Below are positions 13,476-20,674 of a stretch of 22,998 bases of DNA, one piece after another. The DNA lies in NCBI GenBank assembly GCA_964384595.1, contig CAYLLY010000032.1, positions 1 to 22,998 of the forward strand. The letters run 5' to 3'. Made by a program: the position numbers and the translations under genes. Each line of letters begins with the position of its first letter. Within the stretch, counting starts at the first letter, position 1. A model generated the notes under the pieces. It was not told where the DNA came from. It did not search any database and saw only the letters and a list, made by a program, of their open reading frames with translations. This stretch comes from SCTG01 sp964384595. GTDB lineage: Bacteria; Nitrospirota; Nitrospiria; Nitrospirales; NS-4.

Positions 13476-13503
13476 TTGACAAATCAAGAAACCTTGATAT
13501 GAT
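13476..13503 (+). promoter_or_regulatory. arsR promoter with embedded ArsR operator
   Basis: TTGACA (13476-13481, perfect) and TATGAT (13498-13503, 5 of 6) are 16 nt apart. The palindrome ATCAAGAAACCTTGAT (13483-13498) fills the spacer and has the ArsR-type form ATCAA-N6-TTGAT, so bound ArsR would block the promoter. The -10 box ends 6 nt before the GTG at 13510, predicting a leaderless arsR mRNA. Confidence 0.8.
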
Positions 13504-13509
13504 GTAGCC

Positions 13510-13836
13510 GTGTCCTCTTCTGCTGCAAAGGAGTTGGAACGCACGGCACGCTGGTTTCATGCGCTATCCGATGGGACGCGTCTGCAGATCATCGAACGCC
13601 TGAGCGAGGGCGAGCAGTGCGTCTGCGATCTGACGAACATGCTCGACACCACGCAGTCACGTCTCTCCTTTCATCTCAAGACGCTGAAGGACGCCGGCAT
13701 CCTGACGGACAGGCGCGACGGGCGGTGGGTGTATTACTCGCTGAACGCCGAGGTCATTGAAGAAGTGGATCAGTTCGTCGGCTCGCTCAAGACCCACAGC
13801 CGACGGCTGCGCTACGCGTCGAAATGTTGCGAGTGA
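13510..13836 (+). CDS. arsR: ArsR-family metalloregulator, As(III)/Sb(III)-type
   Basis: The 108-residue protein is a winged-helix repressor of the ArsR/SmtB family. It contains the As(III) sensor motif ECVCDL-type at the alpha-3 helix as GEQCVCDLTNML, with C37 and C39; the third Cys of the R773 ArsR motif (CVCDLC) is Thr here. The DNA-recognition helix TQSRLSFHLKTLKDAGIL and wing DRRDGRWVYYSLN follow. A CC pair (C106, C107) near the C-terminus may add metal ligands. In the absence of metal it should bind the ATCAA-N6-TTGAT sites at its own promoter and at 13856. The GTG start at 13510 sits right behind the -10 box and has no ribosome-binding site. Confidence 0.93.
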   Translation: MSSSAAKELERTARWFHALSDGTRLQIIERLSEGEQCVCDLTNMLDTTQSRLSFHLKTLKDAGILTDRRDGRWVYYSLNAEVIEEVDQFVGSLKTHSRRLRYASKCCE

Positions 13837-13855
13837 CTCTTTTTTTGTCTAACGT

Positions 13856-13871
13856 ATCAATATTTCTTGAT
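13856..13871 (+). promoter_or_regulatory. Second ArsR-type operator, before DUF2703 gene
   Basis: ATCAATATTTCTTGAT has the same ATCAA-N6-TTGAT form as the operator in the arsR promoter, with only the central six bases different. It lies in the 64-nt gap between arsR and the DUF2703 gene. I could not place a convincing -35/-10 pair around it, so it may serve a weak internal promoter or act as an auxiliary site for looping. Confidence 0.7.
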
Positions 13872-13900
13872 TGGTTATGCATGAAAAGGAGGAAAAGGCC

Positions 13901-14299
13901 ATGAAGTCGCTTCACATTGAGTGGCAGCACCTAGAGAAGGACGGAAAGACATGCCAGCGCTGCGCCGAAACAGGCACGACACTTGCCCACGTCATCAAAG
14001 AGTTGACCGAAGAGCTGGAGCCTAAAGGGATCAGCGTGCAGCTGACGGAAACCAGGCTCTCCAAAGACGAAATCTCGGAATCCAACAGACTGTTTTTCAA
14101 TGGTACGGCTCTCGAAGATGTCCTCCCGGATGTGACGGTTTCGAAGAGCCCTTGCTCGTCTTGCACGGATCTCTGCGGCTGCGGCGATCTGTGCGGAACG
14201 GACGTCAACTGCCGCACGATCGTGAGCGAAGGGACGGTCTACGAAGCAGTCCCTGCGGCGCTCATCCGCAAGGCAGCCTTGAAGGTGGCAGGGTTATGA
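13901..14299 (+). CDS. DUF2703 Cys-rich protein of the arsenic cassette
   Basis: The 132-residue cytosolic protein matches DUF2703. It starts MKSLHIEWQHLEKDGKTCQRC, with a CxxC pair at C18 and C21, a thioredoxin-like central part (ISVQLTETRLSKDEI, NRLFFNGTALEDVL), and a Cys-rich segment with C85, C88, C92, C94, C98 and C104. The family often accompanies arsR and arsenite genes, and the many thiols fit As(III)/metal binding or reduction, although no activity is established here. The start at 13901 is supported by AAGGAGG (13886-13892) 8 nt upstream; an upstream in-frame TTG/ATG would add ten residues. It overlaps the aquaporin gene by ATGA (14296-14299). Confidence 0.85.
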   Translation: MKSLHIEWQHLEKDGKTCQRCAETGTTLAHVIKELTEELEPKGISVQLTETRLSKDEISESNRLFFNGTALEDVLPDVTVSKSPCSSCTDLCGCGDLCGTDVNCRTIVSEGTVYEAVPAALIRKAALKVAGL

Positions 14300-14943
14300 G
14301 AAGGCGCAACCTGCTTGCCGAGGCGGTCGGAACTTTCGCGCTCGTCTTCGCCGGCACCGGCGCGATCGTGATTAACGACATCGTCGGCGGAGCGGTCGGC
14401 CACATCGGGGTCAGCCTGACGTTCGGGCTTGTGGTGCTCGCCATGATTTACGCGCTCGGCGACATCTCGGGCGCTCATTTCAACCCGGCGGTCACGATAG
14501 GGTTTTGGACGGCTCGTCGCATCGAACGCTCGACGGTCTTGCCGTATATCCTGAGTCAGTGCGCCGGGGCTTTTCTCGCAAGCCTTCTTTTGAGGTTGTT
14601 GTTCCCCTCCCATGGGTCGCTCGGAGCCACCCGGCCGGCCGGTCCCGCCCTCCAATCGTTTGTACTGGAAAGCATCCTGACGTTTTTGCTGATGCTGGTG
14701 ATTCTTCAGGTTTCGACGGGCGGGAAGGAAAAGGGAATCACGGCGGGGATGGCAGTCGGTTCAGTCATCGCGCTGGAGGCCTTGTTTGCCGGCCCGATCT
14801 CAGGGGCGTCCATGAATCCGGCGCGATCGCTTGCGCCGGCGGTCGTGTCTGTGCAACCCGCACACCTCTGGATCTATCTCCTGGCCCCTCTGATCGGAGC
14901 CATGGGGGCCGTGTTCGTCGTGCGCAGCTTGCAGTCATCATGA
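14296..14943 (+). CDS. Aquaporin (MIP family), probably metalloid-conducting
   Basis: The 215-residue membrane channel has both NPA boxes: HFNPAVT (NPA 63-65) and SMNPARS (NPA 174-176), and six predicted membrane helices. Aligned by memory with E. coli AqpZ, the aromatic/Arg filter would be F43, A162, A171 and R177 instead of F, H, T, R, which is a wider pore than in a water channel and resembles channels for glycerol or metalloids. Neutral As(OH)3 would fit such a pore, and aquaporins replace efflux pumps in some ars operons (AqpS of Sinorhizobium). The start at 14296 overlaps the DUF2703 stop; the longer upstream frame is a shadow. No arsB, acr3 or arsC is nearby. Confidence 0.92.
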   Translation: MRRRNLLAEAVGTFALVFAGTGAIVINDIVGGAVGHIGVSLTFGLVVLAMIYALGDISGAHFNPAVTIGFWTARRIERSTVLPYILSQCAGAFLASLLLRLLFPSHGSLGATRPAGPALQSFVLESILTFLLMLVILQVSTGGKEKGITAGMAVGSVIALEALFAGPISGASMNPARSLAPAVVSVQPAHLWIYLLAPLIGAMGAVFVVRSLQSS

Positions 14944-14963
14944 TGGAAAGCGGGTAGCGCCTG

Positions 14964-15191
14964 ATGTGGGAAGACTTCGAGGTACTCTTTCTCTACATGA
15001 TGTTTGCTTGGGGCACCATGTATGTGATCGCAGGGCCGCCGCTGGAACGGTGGCTGCGACGGCGACGACCGGAAATTTCACTGGATGAACTACAGCGTCG
15101 ACGGGATTGGCTCATGTTTCTATGGGCCATCGTCAACCTGATTGTTCTGATCATTTGGTGGAACAGGCTGCTTGTGATCGGCACTGTCTGA
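14964..15191 (+). CDS. 75-aa two-pass membrane protein
   Basis: The 75-residue protein has two hydrophobic segments, LFLYMMFAWGTMYVIAGPP (about residues 8-26) and WLMFLWAIVNLIVLIIWWN (about 49-67), separated by a basic, helical loop (RWLRRRRPEISLDELQRRRD). It begins 20 nt after the aquaporin stop on the same strand, so it is probably transcribed with the ArsR cassette. No ribosome-binding site is strong. Function is unknown; a role in metalloid stress is inference from position only. The next gene converges on it with an 18-nt gap and no visible terminator. Confidence 0.72.
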   Translation: MWEDFEVLFLYMMFAWGTMYVIAGPPLERWLRRRRPEISLDELQRRRDWLMFLWAIVNLIVLIIWWNRLLVIGTV

Positions 15192-15209
15192 GAGGAAATT
15201 GTCGGTCGG

Positions 15210-16037
15210 CTAGATCTGTTTGGCTTGGCGAATGAGCGGCGCGATCGCCGTGATGACGCGGTCATGGCAGACGCCGTTCGTGGCGACGAGGCCGTTGCGG
15301 TTCTGCAGGTCCTGCCCGCCATATATTAAGGTATGTCCCGCGAGGTCGGTCATGCGGCCGCCGGCGCCCCGGAGAATGGCCTCCGGCCCGCACGCGTCCC
15401 AGGCCTTGGTGAACTCGGAAGGCTCCACATAGAGATCCGCCTCCTGCGCGGCGATGAGTCCGACCTTCAGCCCGACGCTCCCGCACCGGGTTTCCTTGCC
15501 CAGGCCGAGTCGCTCGCGGATGGCGCCAAGAATCTGGTGCCGATGGGATCGTGAGACGACCAGCCGCAACTGAGCGAGGTCCGTCCGGCTGGAGACCAAG
15601 AGTGGTGTTCTCTTGTTTTGTGCCTCGACCCACGCCTCCTGATCGGCGATGCCGGCAAGGAGGACGTCACCCACGGGGCGATAGACCACGCCGATGCGGG
15701 CCTCGCCGTTCACGGCCAGCCCGATCATTACCGAGAATTCGCCGTTCTTCGAGATGAACTCGTGCGTGCCGTCGAGCGGGTCCACATACCACACGCGGCC
15801 TTTGCGCAGCGCGTCCGAGTTGTCCGTACTTTCTTCCGCGACGACGCCGTCCGCGGGAAAGGCGGCCCGGAGCCCTTCGACCAGCAACTCGTTGGCCCGC
15901 TTATCCGCTTCCGTCACCGGATCGTTGGGCCCTTTGTACGACACGGCGAAGTCGGTCGCGTAGATCCCCATGAGGATCGCGCCGGCCGCCCGCGCGAGAC
16001 GGGCCGCCTCGTCCAGCTCGCGCGTGAAACTTGTCAC
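15210..16037 (-). CDS. cysQ: Inositol monophosphatase-family phosphatase, CysQ-like
   Basis: The 275-residue protein belongs to the Mg-dependent, Li-sensitive phosphatase family. The metal-site motifs are present: AEES around residue 68, YVDPLDGTHEF (D86, D89), and AWDACGPEAIL near residue 220. The Glu-Phe after DPLDGT, a feature of CysQ/PAP phosphatases, suggests that it hydrolyses 3'-phosphoadenosine 5'-phosphate, a by-product of sulfate activation; inositol phosphate is the alternative. Its ATG (16037) overlaps the stop of the GH57 gene by 4 nt, so it is the last gene of the glgC operon. No sulfate-assimilation gene is near it here. Confidence 0.88.
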   Translation of the reverse strand: MTSFTRELDEAARLARAAGAILMGIYATDFAVSYKGPNDPVTEADKRANELLVEGLRAAFPADGVVAEESTDNSDALRKGRVWYVDPLDGTHEFISKNGEFSVMIGLAVNGEARIGVVYRPVGDVLLAGIADQEAWVEAQNKRTPLLVSSRTDLAQLRLVVSRSHRHQILGAIRERLGLGKETRCGSVGLKVGLIAAQEADLYVEPSEFTKAWDACGPEAILRGAGGRMTDLAGHTLIYGGQDLQNRNGLVATNGVCHDRVITAIAPLIRQAKQI

Positions 16038-17623
16038 GAAAAGTTGCGGGAGTCGAGGGCGGGAAAGATGTTGTCCTTCTCTTCGATGTCCTTGAGCCAG
16101 CCGGCGTCCACGCGGTTGGAGCGCAACTGCTCGTAGAGGCGGGTGAAGCGGGCGATGTGGTTCTTCGTGCGCTTGACGGCGTACTCCACCATCGTGCCGG
16201 TCTTCATGATAAAGGCCCAGTCGGAGCTTTGCGCCAGCAACATCTCGCGCCCGGCCTGCGCGAGGGCGCGCTGCGAGAGCCCATCCGCGTGGGCAAACCG
16301 TTGCGTTAGTTCCTCCATCCGCCGCGCGGCCATGTGCAGGTGCCGGTAGATCCAGTCGTTGCCGCCGTTGAGCCAGACTTCATGGTAGCCCTTGTGTCCC
16401 CATGAGGACCCGCAGGGCGTGCAGACCTGGTTGATCTCGTGCCGCTCCAGATATTCGGCGGGCGTGATCGGCTTGACGATCTGCTGATCGAAGTGCAGTT
16501 TGCGGAATAAATAATCGAGCCACTCCGGCCCTTCGAACCACCAGTGTCCGAAGAGCTCGGCGTCGTACGGCGCCACCACGATCGGCGGCCGGTCCATCAT
16601 GGGGCTGAGCCACTCGACCTGACGCTCCCGGTTGAACATGAAGTTGCCCGCGTGGTCCGCGGCCCGCTCCAGCGCCCAGGCCCGGTCGTACACCTGCTTC
16701 TGGTCGGTCTTGCCGGTGATCCGGTAGTACTTGATACCGGTGCTGCCGCGCTTGCCGTCCGGCTGGATGTAAGGCCGGATGTAGTCGTAGTCCAGGTCCC
16801 AGCCGGCGTCGCGGTAATAGTCGCGGTAGGCCGGGTCGCCGGGATAGCCTTCCTCGGCGCTCCACACCTGTTTGGAGGAATCGAGGTCGCGGGCAAAGGC
16901 GGCAACGCCGGTCGGGCAGAACACGGGGGCGTGCACGCCGTAGCGCGGGCGCGGGTCGGCGTAGAGGAGCCCGTGGGACTCGGTGAAGAAGAACTGGATC
17001 CCCGCGTCCCGAAGGACTTCGTCGAGGCCCGGGAAGTATCCGCATTCCGGGAGCCAGATGCCGTGGGGCGGCCGGCCGAAGGTGTCCTCGTAGTGGGCCA
17101 CGGCCGTGCGGAGCTGCGCGCGCACGGCGCTGGGCACGACGTTGAGCAGCGGCAGGAAGCCGTGCGTGGCGCCGCAGGTGATGATCTCCAGCTTGCCCAA
17201 GTCTTGCAGACGTCCGAAGGCGCCGACGAGGTCGCGCCCATGCTCGTTCGTGAAGGCATTGCGCATCTGGAGGAACCGTTCCAGGTACATCGTGGCGAGC
17301 CGATGGAACTCCGGCTGGTAGGCGGTGCGGTACACTTCCTTGGAGACCAGCTCGATCAGCCGGTTGATGTGCCGTTCGTAGCGGGAGAGCAACAGCGGGT
17401 CCCGCAGCATCGAAACCAGCGGCGGCGAGAGCGTGATCGTCAGCCGGAAGTCCACACCGTCGCGGACCAGCCCGTTCATGACCCGCAGGAGCGGGAGGTA
17501 GGTGTCGGAGATCGCCTCGTACAGCCAGTTCTCCTCAAGGAAGCGGTCGTGCTCGGGATGCCGCACGTAGGGGAGGTGGCAGTGGAGGACGAGGCAGAGA
17601 TAGCCGGTCGGCTGCGCGCTCAT
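16034..17623 (-). CDS. GH57-type 1,4-alpha-glucan branching enzyme
   Basis: The 529-residue enzyme is a glycoside hydrolase family 57 protein with the DUF1957 branching-enzyme architecture. The N-terminal HCHLPYVRHPE segment is typical. Catalytic Glu193 is in HGIWLPECGYFPG, and Asp354 in APYDAELFGHWWFEGP. A helical C-terminal part (about residues 420-520) carries the SSDWAFIMKTGTMVEYA segment. Such enzymes cut an alpha-1,4 glucan and re-attach it by alpha-1,6 linkage, so this would replace GlgB (GH13), which is not in the window. It overlaps the DUF4912 gene by 4 nt upstream and the CysQ-like gene by 4 nt downstream. Confidence 0.92.
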   Translation of the reverse strand: MSAQPTGYLCLVLHCHLPYVRHPEHDRFLEENWLYEAISDTYLPLLRVMNGLVRDGVDFRLTITLSPPLVSMLRDPLLLSRYERHINRLIELVSKEVYRTAYQPEFHRLATMYLERFLQMRNAFTNEHGRDLVGAFGRLQDLGKLEIITCGATHGFLPLLNVVPSAVRAQLRTAVAHYEDTFGRPPHGIWLPECGYFPGLDEVLRDAGIQFFFTESHGLLYADPRPRYGVHAPVFCPTGVAAFARDLDSSKQVWSAEEGYPGDPAYRDYYRDAGWDLDYDYIRPYIQPDGKRGSTGIKYYRITGKTDQKQVYDRAWALERAADHAGNFMFNRERQVEWLSPMMDRPPIVVAPYDAELFGHWWFEGPEWLDYLFRKLHFDQQIVKPITPAEYLERHEINQVCTPCGSSWGHKGYHEVWLNGGNDWIYRHLHMAARRMEELTQRFAHADGLSQRALAQAGREMLLAQSSDWAFIMKTGTMVEYAVKRTKNHIARFTRLYEQLRSNRVDAGWLKDIEEKDNIFPALDSRNFS

Positions 17624-18213
17624 CGCGGGCCCCTCTCAGGAGACGACGGCATCGTGCCGACCCCGAATTGCGCGGCTGCCAGCGCCTTCTCCCTCGCCAG
17701 GCGTTCCTCCAGCGCGCGGAGTTCCTCGGGGGACAGCCGCCGCGGCATCTCCGGGGCCGGCACGAACTCCAGCGGCCGCGCGCGATCGGGCTTTCGGCGG
17801 CGCACGAACTTCACGCGCATCCAGCGCTCGTCGGTCCTGGCGGAGACGCCGGCGCGGGGCGTGTGGATGACGTTCGACCGCACGATCGCGTGGAAGCGCC
17901 CGGTGCGGGCCACAAAGCCCAGGTCCGCGCAATAGGACTTCTCGGCCGTCCAGAGGGGAACGTACCAGCCGCGGGCCTCCAGGCCGATGTCGATGTCGAA
18001 CGTGTGGTGCGCGTTGGTCCCGTCGAAGTGGATGAGCGAGATGTCGTAGAACCGGACGATGGCGCGGGCGCCGTCCATCTCCGCCCCCAGCGCGTCCTGG
18101 GCTTCCTGGAGGCTCTCCGGCGTGACTTCCCAGTAGGCGAACAGGTGCAGCGGGTCCATCACCATCAGGACCAGTTCGGTCCGGCCGTATTTGTCGGGGA
18201 GGTCTGAGGTCAT
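17620..18213 (-). CDS. DUF4912-domain protein
   Basis: The 197-residue cytosolic protein has the DUF4912 fold: GRTELVLMVMDPLHLFAYWEVT near the N-terminus, then RAIVRFYDISLIHFDG, RGWYVPLWTAEKSYCADLGFVARTGRFHAIVRSN. The Trp/Tyr-rich strands look like a carbohydrate-binding, immunoglobulin-like domain. A charged C-terminal tail (about residues 140-197) is rich in Arg/Glu/Pro. The family is often beside GH57 genes, and here it sits between glgC and GH57 with 11 nt and a 4-nt overlap, so a role in presenting or binding the glucan is likely, though untested. The ATG at 18213 has no visible ribosome-binding site. Confidence 0.87.
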   Translation of the reverse strand: MTSDLPDKYGRTELVLMVMDPLHLFAYWEVTPESLQEAQDALGAEMDGARAIVRFYDISLIHFDGTNAHHTFDIDIGLEARGWYVPLWTAEKSYCADLGFVARTGRFHAIVRSNVIHTPRAGVSARTDERWMRVKFVRRRKPDRARPLEFVPAPEMPRRLSPEELRALEERLAREKALAAAQFGVGTMPSSPERGPR

Positions 18214-18224
18214 GATGGGTGTGG

Positions 18225-19451
18225 TTACCGCCCGTCCAGCTTCATACCCTTGCCGATGGTCACGATGCCGGACTCGGTGACCGTGAAACGCGTGCGGTCG
18301 GACTCCAGGTCGTAGCCGATCTCGGTCTTGGGCGGAATCATCACGTCCTTGTCGATGATGGCCTTACGGATCCGGCAGTGGTCGCCGATCACGACGTTTT
18401 CCATGATGATCGACTGGAGCACCTCGGCGTGGTCGTTGACCCGGACGTTGGCGGAGAGCACGGAGTTCTGCACGCGGCCGCCGCTGATGATGCAGCCGCC
18501 GCTGACGATCGAATCGAGCGCGAGGCCCACCCGTCCACCATTACCGTGCTCCTCTGCGAACACAAATTTCGCGGGCGGGTACTGGCCCTGGTAGGTGCGG
18601 ATCGGCCAGTTCTGGTCATACAGGTTGAATAGCGGGTCCACAGACACAAGGTCCATGTTGGCTTCCCAGTACGCATCCAGCGTGCCGACGTCGCGCCAGT
18701 ACTTGACCGCCTTGCGGTTCTCGTCGCGGAAGTTGTAGGCGAATACGCGGCGGCTCTCAATCATGCCGGGAATGATGTCCTTGCCGAAATCGTGCGAGGT
18801 CTCCCGTTCCGCGTCCGCGAACAGGTGCCCTTGCAGGATCGAGGTTCGGAACAGATAAATCCCCATCGAGCAGAGCGCGCGGGTCGGGTCGCTCGGCATG
18901 GGGGTGGGCTGAGCGGGCTTTTCATCCCAGCGGGTGATCCGCGCGTTGCCGTCTATGGTCATGACGCCGAAGCTGGAGGCCTCCGCCAGAGGGTATTCAA
19001 TCGCGCCCACTACCACGTCCGCTTGCTTCTGCTGGAGGAAGCTGTGCATTTCCTTGTAGTTCATCTTGTAGACGTGGTCCCCGGCCAGGATCAGGACGAA
19101 CTCCGGCTGCTTGTCCTCGACGATGAACCAGTTCTGATAGACCGCGTCGGCCGTGCCTCTGTACCAGTCCTGGCTGATGCGCTGCTGCGGCGGCAGGGAG
19201 AAGATGTATTCGCCGACCTCGGGGTTGAAGACGTTCCAGCCGCGCCGGATGTGGCGGTCGAGGGAGTGCGACTTGTACTGGATGAGGACGATCATGTTGC
19301 GCAGGCCGGAGTTGATGCAGTTGCTGAGCGTGAAGTCGATGATGCGGTACTTCCCCCCGAACGGCACGGCGGGTTTGGCGCGGTCCGCCGTCAGCGGGTA
19401 CAGGCGCTCGCCGCGGCCACCCGCCAGGATCATGGTGAGGAAGTTCTTCAC
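18225..19451 (-). CDS. glgC: Glucose-1-phosphate adenylyltransferase (ADP-glucose pyrophosphorylase)
   Basis: The 408-residue enzyme makes ADP-glucose from glucose 1-phosphate and ATP, the committed step of glycogen synthesis. It begins MILAGGRGERLYPLTADRAK (nucleotide-binding loop and catalytic Lys region), with the family segments PFGGKYRIIDFTLSNCINSG, WYRGTADAVYQN, ILAGDHVYKMNY and KYWRDVGTLDAYWEANMDL, and a left-handed beta-helix C-terminal domain. Length fits GlgC (about 400-430), so allosteric control is expected but effectors cannot be told. The start is a GTG at 19451 placed 8 nt after a good -10 box. It heads the operon glgC-DUF4912-GH57-cysQ. Confidence 0.96.
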   Translation of the reverse strand: MKNFLTMILAGGRGERLYPLTADRAKPAVPFGGKYRIIDFTLSNCINSGLRNMIVLIQYKSHSLDRHIRRGWNVFNPEVGEYIFSLPPQQRISQDWYRGTADAVYQNWFIVEDKQPEFVLILAGDHVYKMNYKEMHSFLQQKQADVVVGAIEYPLAEASSFGVMTIDGNARITRWDEKPAQPTPMPSDPTRALCSMGIYLFRTSILQGHLFADAERETSHDFGKDIIPGMIESRRVFAYNFRDENRKAVKYWRDVGTLDAYWEANMDLVSVDPLFNLYDQNWPIRTYQGQYPPAKFVFAEEHGNGGRVGLALDSIVSGGCIISGGRVQNSVLSANVRVNDHAEVLQSIIMENVVIGDHCRIRKAIIDKDVMIPPKTEIGYDLESDRTRFTVTESGIVTIGKGMKLDGR

Positions 19452-19459
19452 GAAGTGTC

Positions 19460-19488
19460 ATTGTAGCAAGATGCGCAGGGGATGGCAA
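19460..19488 (-). promoter_or_regulatory. glgC promoter, near-leaderless
   Basis: On the minus strand, TTGCCA (19488-19483, 5 of 6) and TACAAT (19465-19460, 5 of 6) are separated by 17 nt. Only 8 nt lie between the -10 box and the GTG at 19451, and no ribosome-binding site fits between, so glgC would be read from a leaderless or nearly leaderless mRNA. Confidence 0.75.
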
Positions 19489-19498
19489 AAGCGGCACA

Positions 19499-19540
19499 GG
19501 GGTCTGGCTCATTTTCTTCCGAGAAAATGTGCCTGACCCC
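19499..19540. repeat. Palindromic hairpin element (copy 2 of repeated design)
   Basis: The stem is GGGGTC (19499-19504), T, GGC, T, CATTTTCT, loop TCCG (19518-19521), AGAAAATG, T, GCC, T, GACCCC (19535-19540): the outer arm, both T/T mismatches, the GGC/GCC step and the TCCG loop are the same layout as in 7260-7295, while the inner arm differs. There is no T-run after it. It separates divergent glgC and potA, where it may insulate the two promoters or simply be a dispersed repeat. Confidence 0.75.
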
Positions 19541-19579
19541 GTCTTGCTGTGTTAAAATTTTGACCCGACGGAGCGGCTG

Positions 19580-20674
19580 GTGGACGAAAACGGCAACAGC
19601 GTCGAGCTGCGGGACGTGACCAAGCGCCATGGGGCGACCGTGGCGGTGGACCGGCTCTCGCTCACGATCCGCAAAGGCGAGTTCTTCTCCATCCTCGGCC
19701 CCAGCGGCTCCGGCAAGACCACGACGCTCCGCCTGCTGGCCGGCTTCGAGCAGCCCGACGCCGGCGAGATCATCATCGAGGGCCGGCACATGGAGGGGGT
19801 CCCTCCCAATAGCCGGCCGGTCAACCTCGTCTTCCAGAACTACGCGCTGTTCCCCCACATGACCGTGGCCAAAAACGTTGCCTTCGGCCTTGAGATGAAG
19901 GGGATGACCGCAACCGAGATCGGCCCACGCGTCACCGAGGCGCTCGAGATGGTGCGGCTCGCCGCGAAGCAGGACCGGCTCCCGTCGCAGTTGTCGGGCG
20001 GCGAGCAGCAGCGGGTGGCGCTCGCGCGCGCGCTGGTGAATCATCCGGCGGTGCTCCTGTTGGACGAGCCGCTGGGCGCGCTGGACAAGCAACTCCGGCT
20101 CGAAATGGAAGTGGAGCTGAAGGTATTACAAGAAAGAGTCGGCATCACCTTTGTCTGCGTGACGCATGATCAGGAGGAGGCGCTCACGATGTCGGACCGC
20201 CTCGCCGTCATGAACCAGGGACATTTGCTACAGATCGGCACACCGGAAGAAATTTACACGGCCCCTGCATCGGCTTTTGTCGCCAACTTCATCGGTGTCT
20301 CAAACGGCCTGTCCGGGAAAGTGGAGGGGATCGTCGGGCAGCACGCGACCGTGGCGGTGGAAGGGATCGGCGTGATCCATGCGCCGGCCGTTCCCGGCGT
20401 GTTGGTGGGCGCGCCGGTGCTGGTCACGGTTCGGCCGGAGCGCCTGCACCTCTCGCGCGATCAGGCGCCTGAAGGGTATCAGAACCATTTCGCGGTACGG
20501 GTGGCAAAAGCCATCTACGTCGGCAACGAGACGCAATACCTCCTGACCCTGCCCAACAACCAGACCTGGAAGGCGCGGATTCCCAACGCAGACGGCGCGG
20601 CCAAGCGGTTCCATGCCGGCGAGTCCGCCTATCTGAAGTGGCGGACGGCCGAGGCCGTGCTCTTGCCGGAATGA
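19580..20674 (+). CDS. potA: ABC transporter ATP-binding protein, PotA-like
   Basis: The 364-residue ATPase energises uptake of polyamines or a related cation. It has Walker A GPSGSGKTT (residues 40-48), the Q-loop VFQNYALFP, the signature LSGGEQQR (138-145), Walker B VLLLDEP (158-164), the D-loop GALD and the H-switch VTHDQEEA, then the C-terminal TOBE regulatory domain (about residues 280-360). Family members also import iron or sulfate, so polyamine specificity rests on the linked PotB/PotC-type permeases. The GTG at 19580 is preceded by GGAG (19570-19573); a TAAAAT (19553-19558) could be its -10 box but the -35 is poor. It overlaps potB by ATGA (20671-20674). Confidence 0.9.
   Translation: MDENGNSVELRDVTKRHGATVAVDRLSLTIRKGEFFSILGPSGSGKTTTLRLLAGFEQPDAGEIIIEGRHMEGVPPNSRPVNLVFQNYALFPHMTVAKNVAFGLEMKGMTATEIGPRVTEALEMVRLAAKQDRLPSQLSGGEQQRVALARALVNHPAVLLLDEPLGALDKQLRLEMEVELKVLQERVGITFVCVTHDQEEALTMSDRLAVMNQGHLLQIGTPEEIYTAPASAFVANFIGVSNGLSGKVEGIVGQHATVAVEGIGVIHAPAVPGVLVGAPVLVTVRPERLHLSRDQAPEGYQNHFAVRVAKAIYVGNETQYLLTLPNNQTWKARIPNADGAAKRFHAGESAYLKWRTAEAVLLPE

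Noticed and set aside
16544..17935. A 463-codon plus-strand open frame opposite the GH57 and DUF4912 genes
   Set aside because: The catalytic motifs of the GH57 enzyme and the DUF4912 signature are on the minus strand, and the plus-strand translation is a low-complexity shadow without motifs.
19530..19558. A standard promoter for potA inside the hairpin element
   Set aside because: TAAAAT (19553-19558) is an acceptable -10 box, but the sequence 17 nt upstream (TGCCTG) does not resemble a -35 box, so I kept it only as a note under potA.
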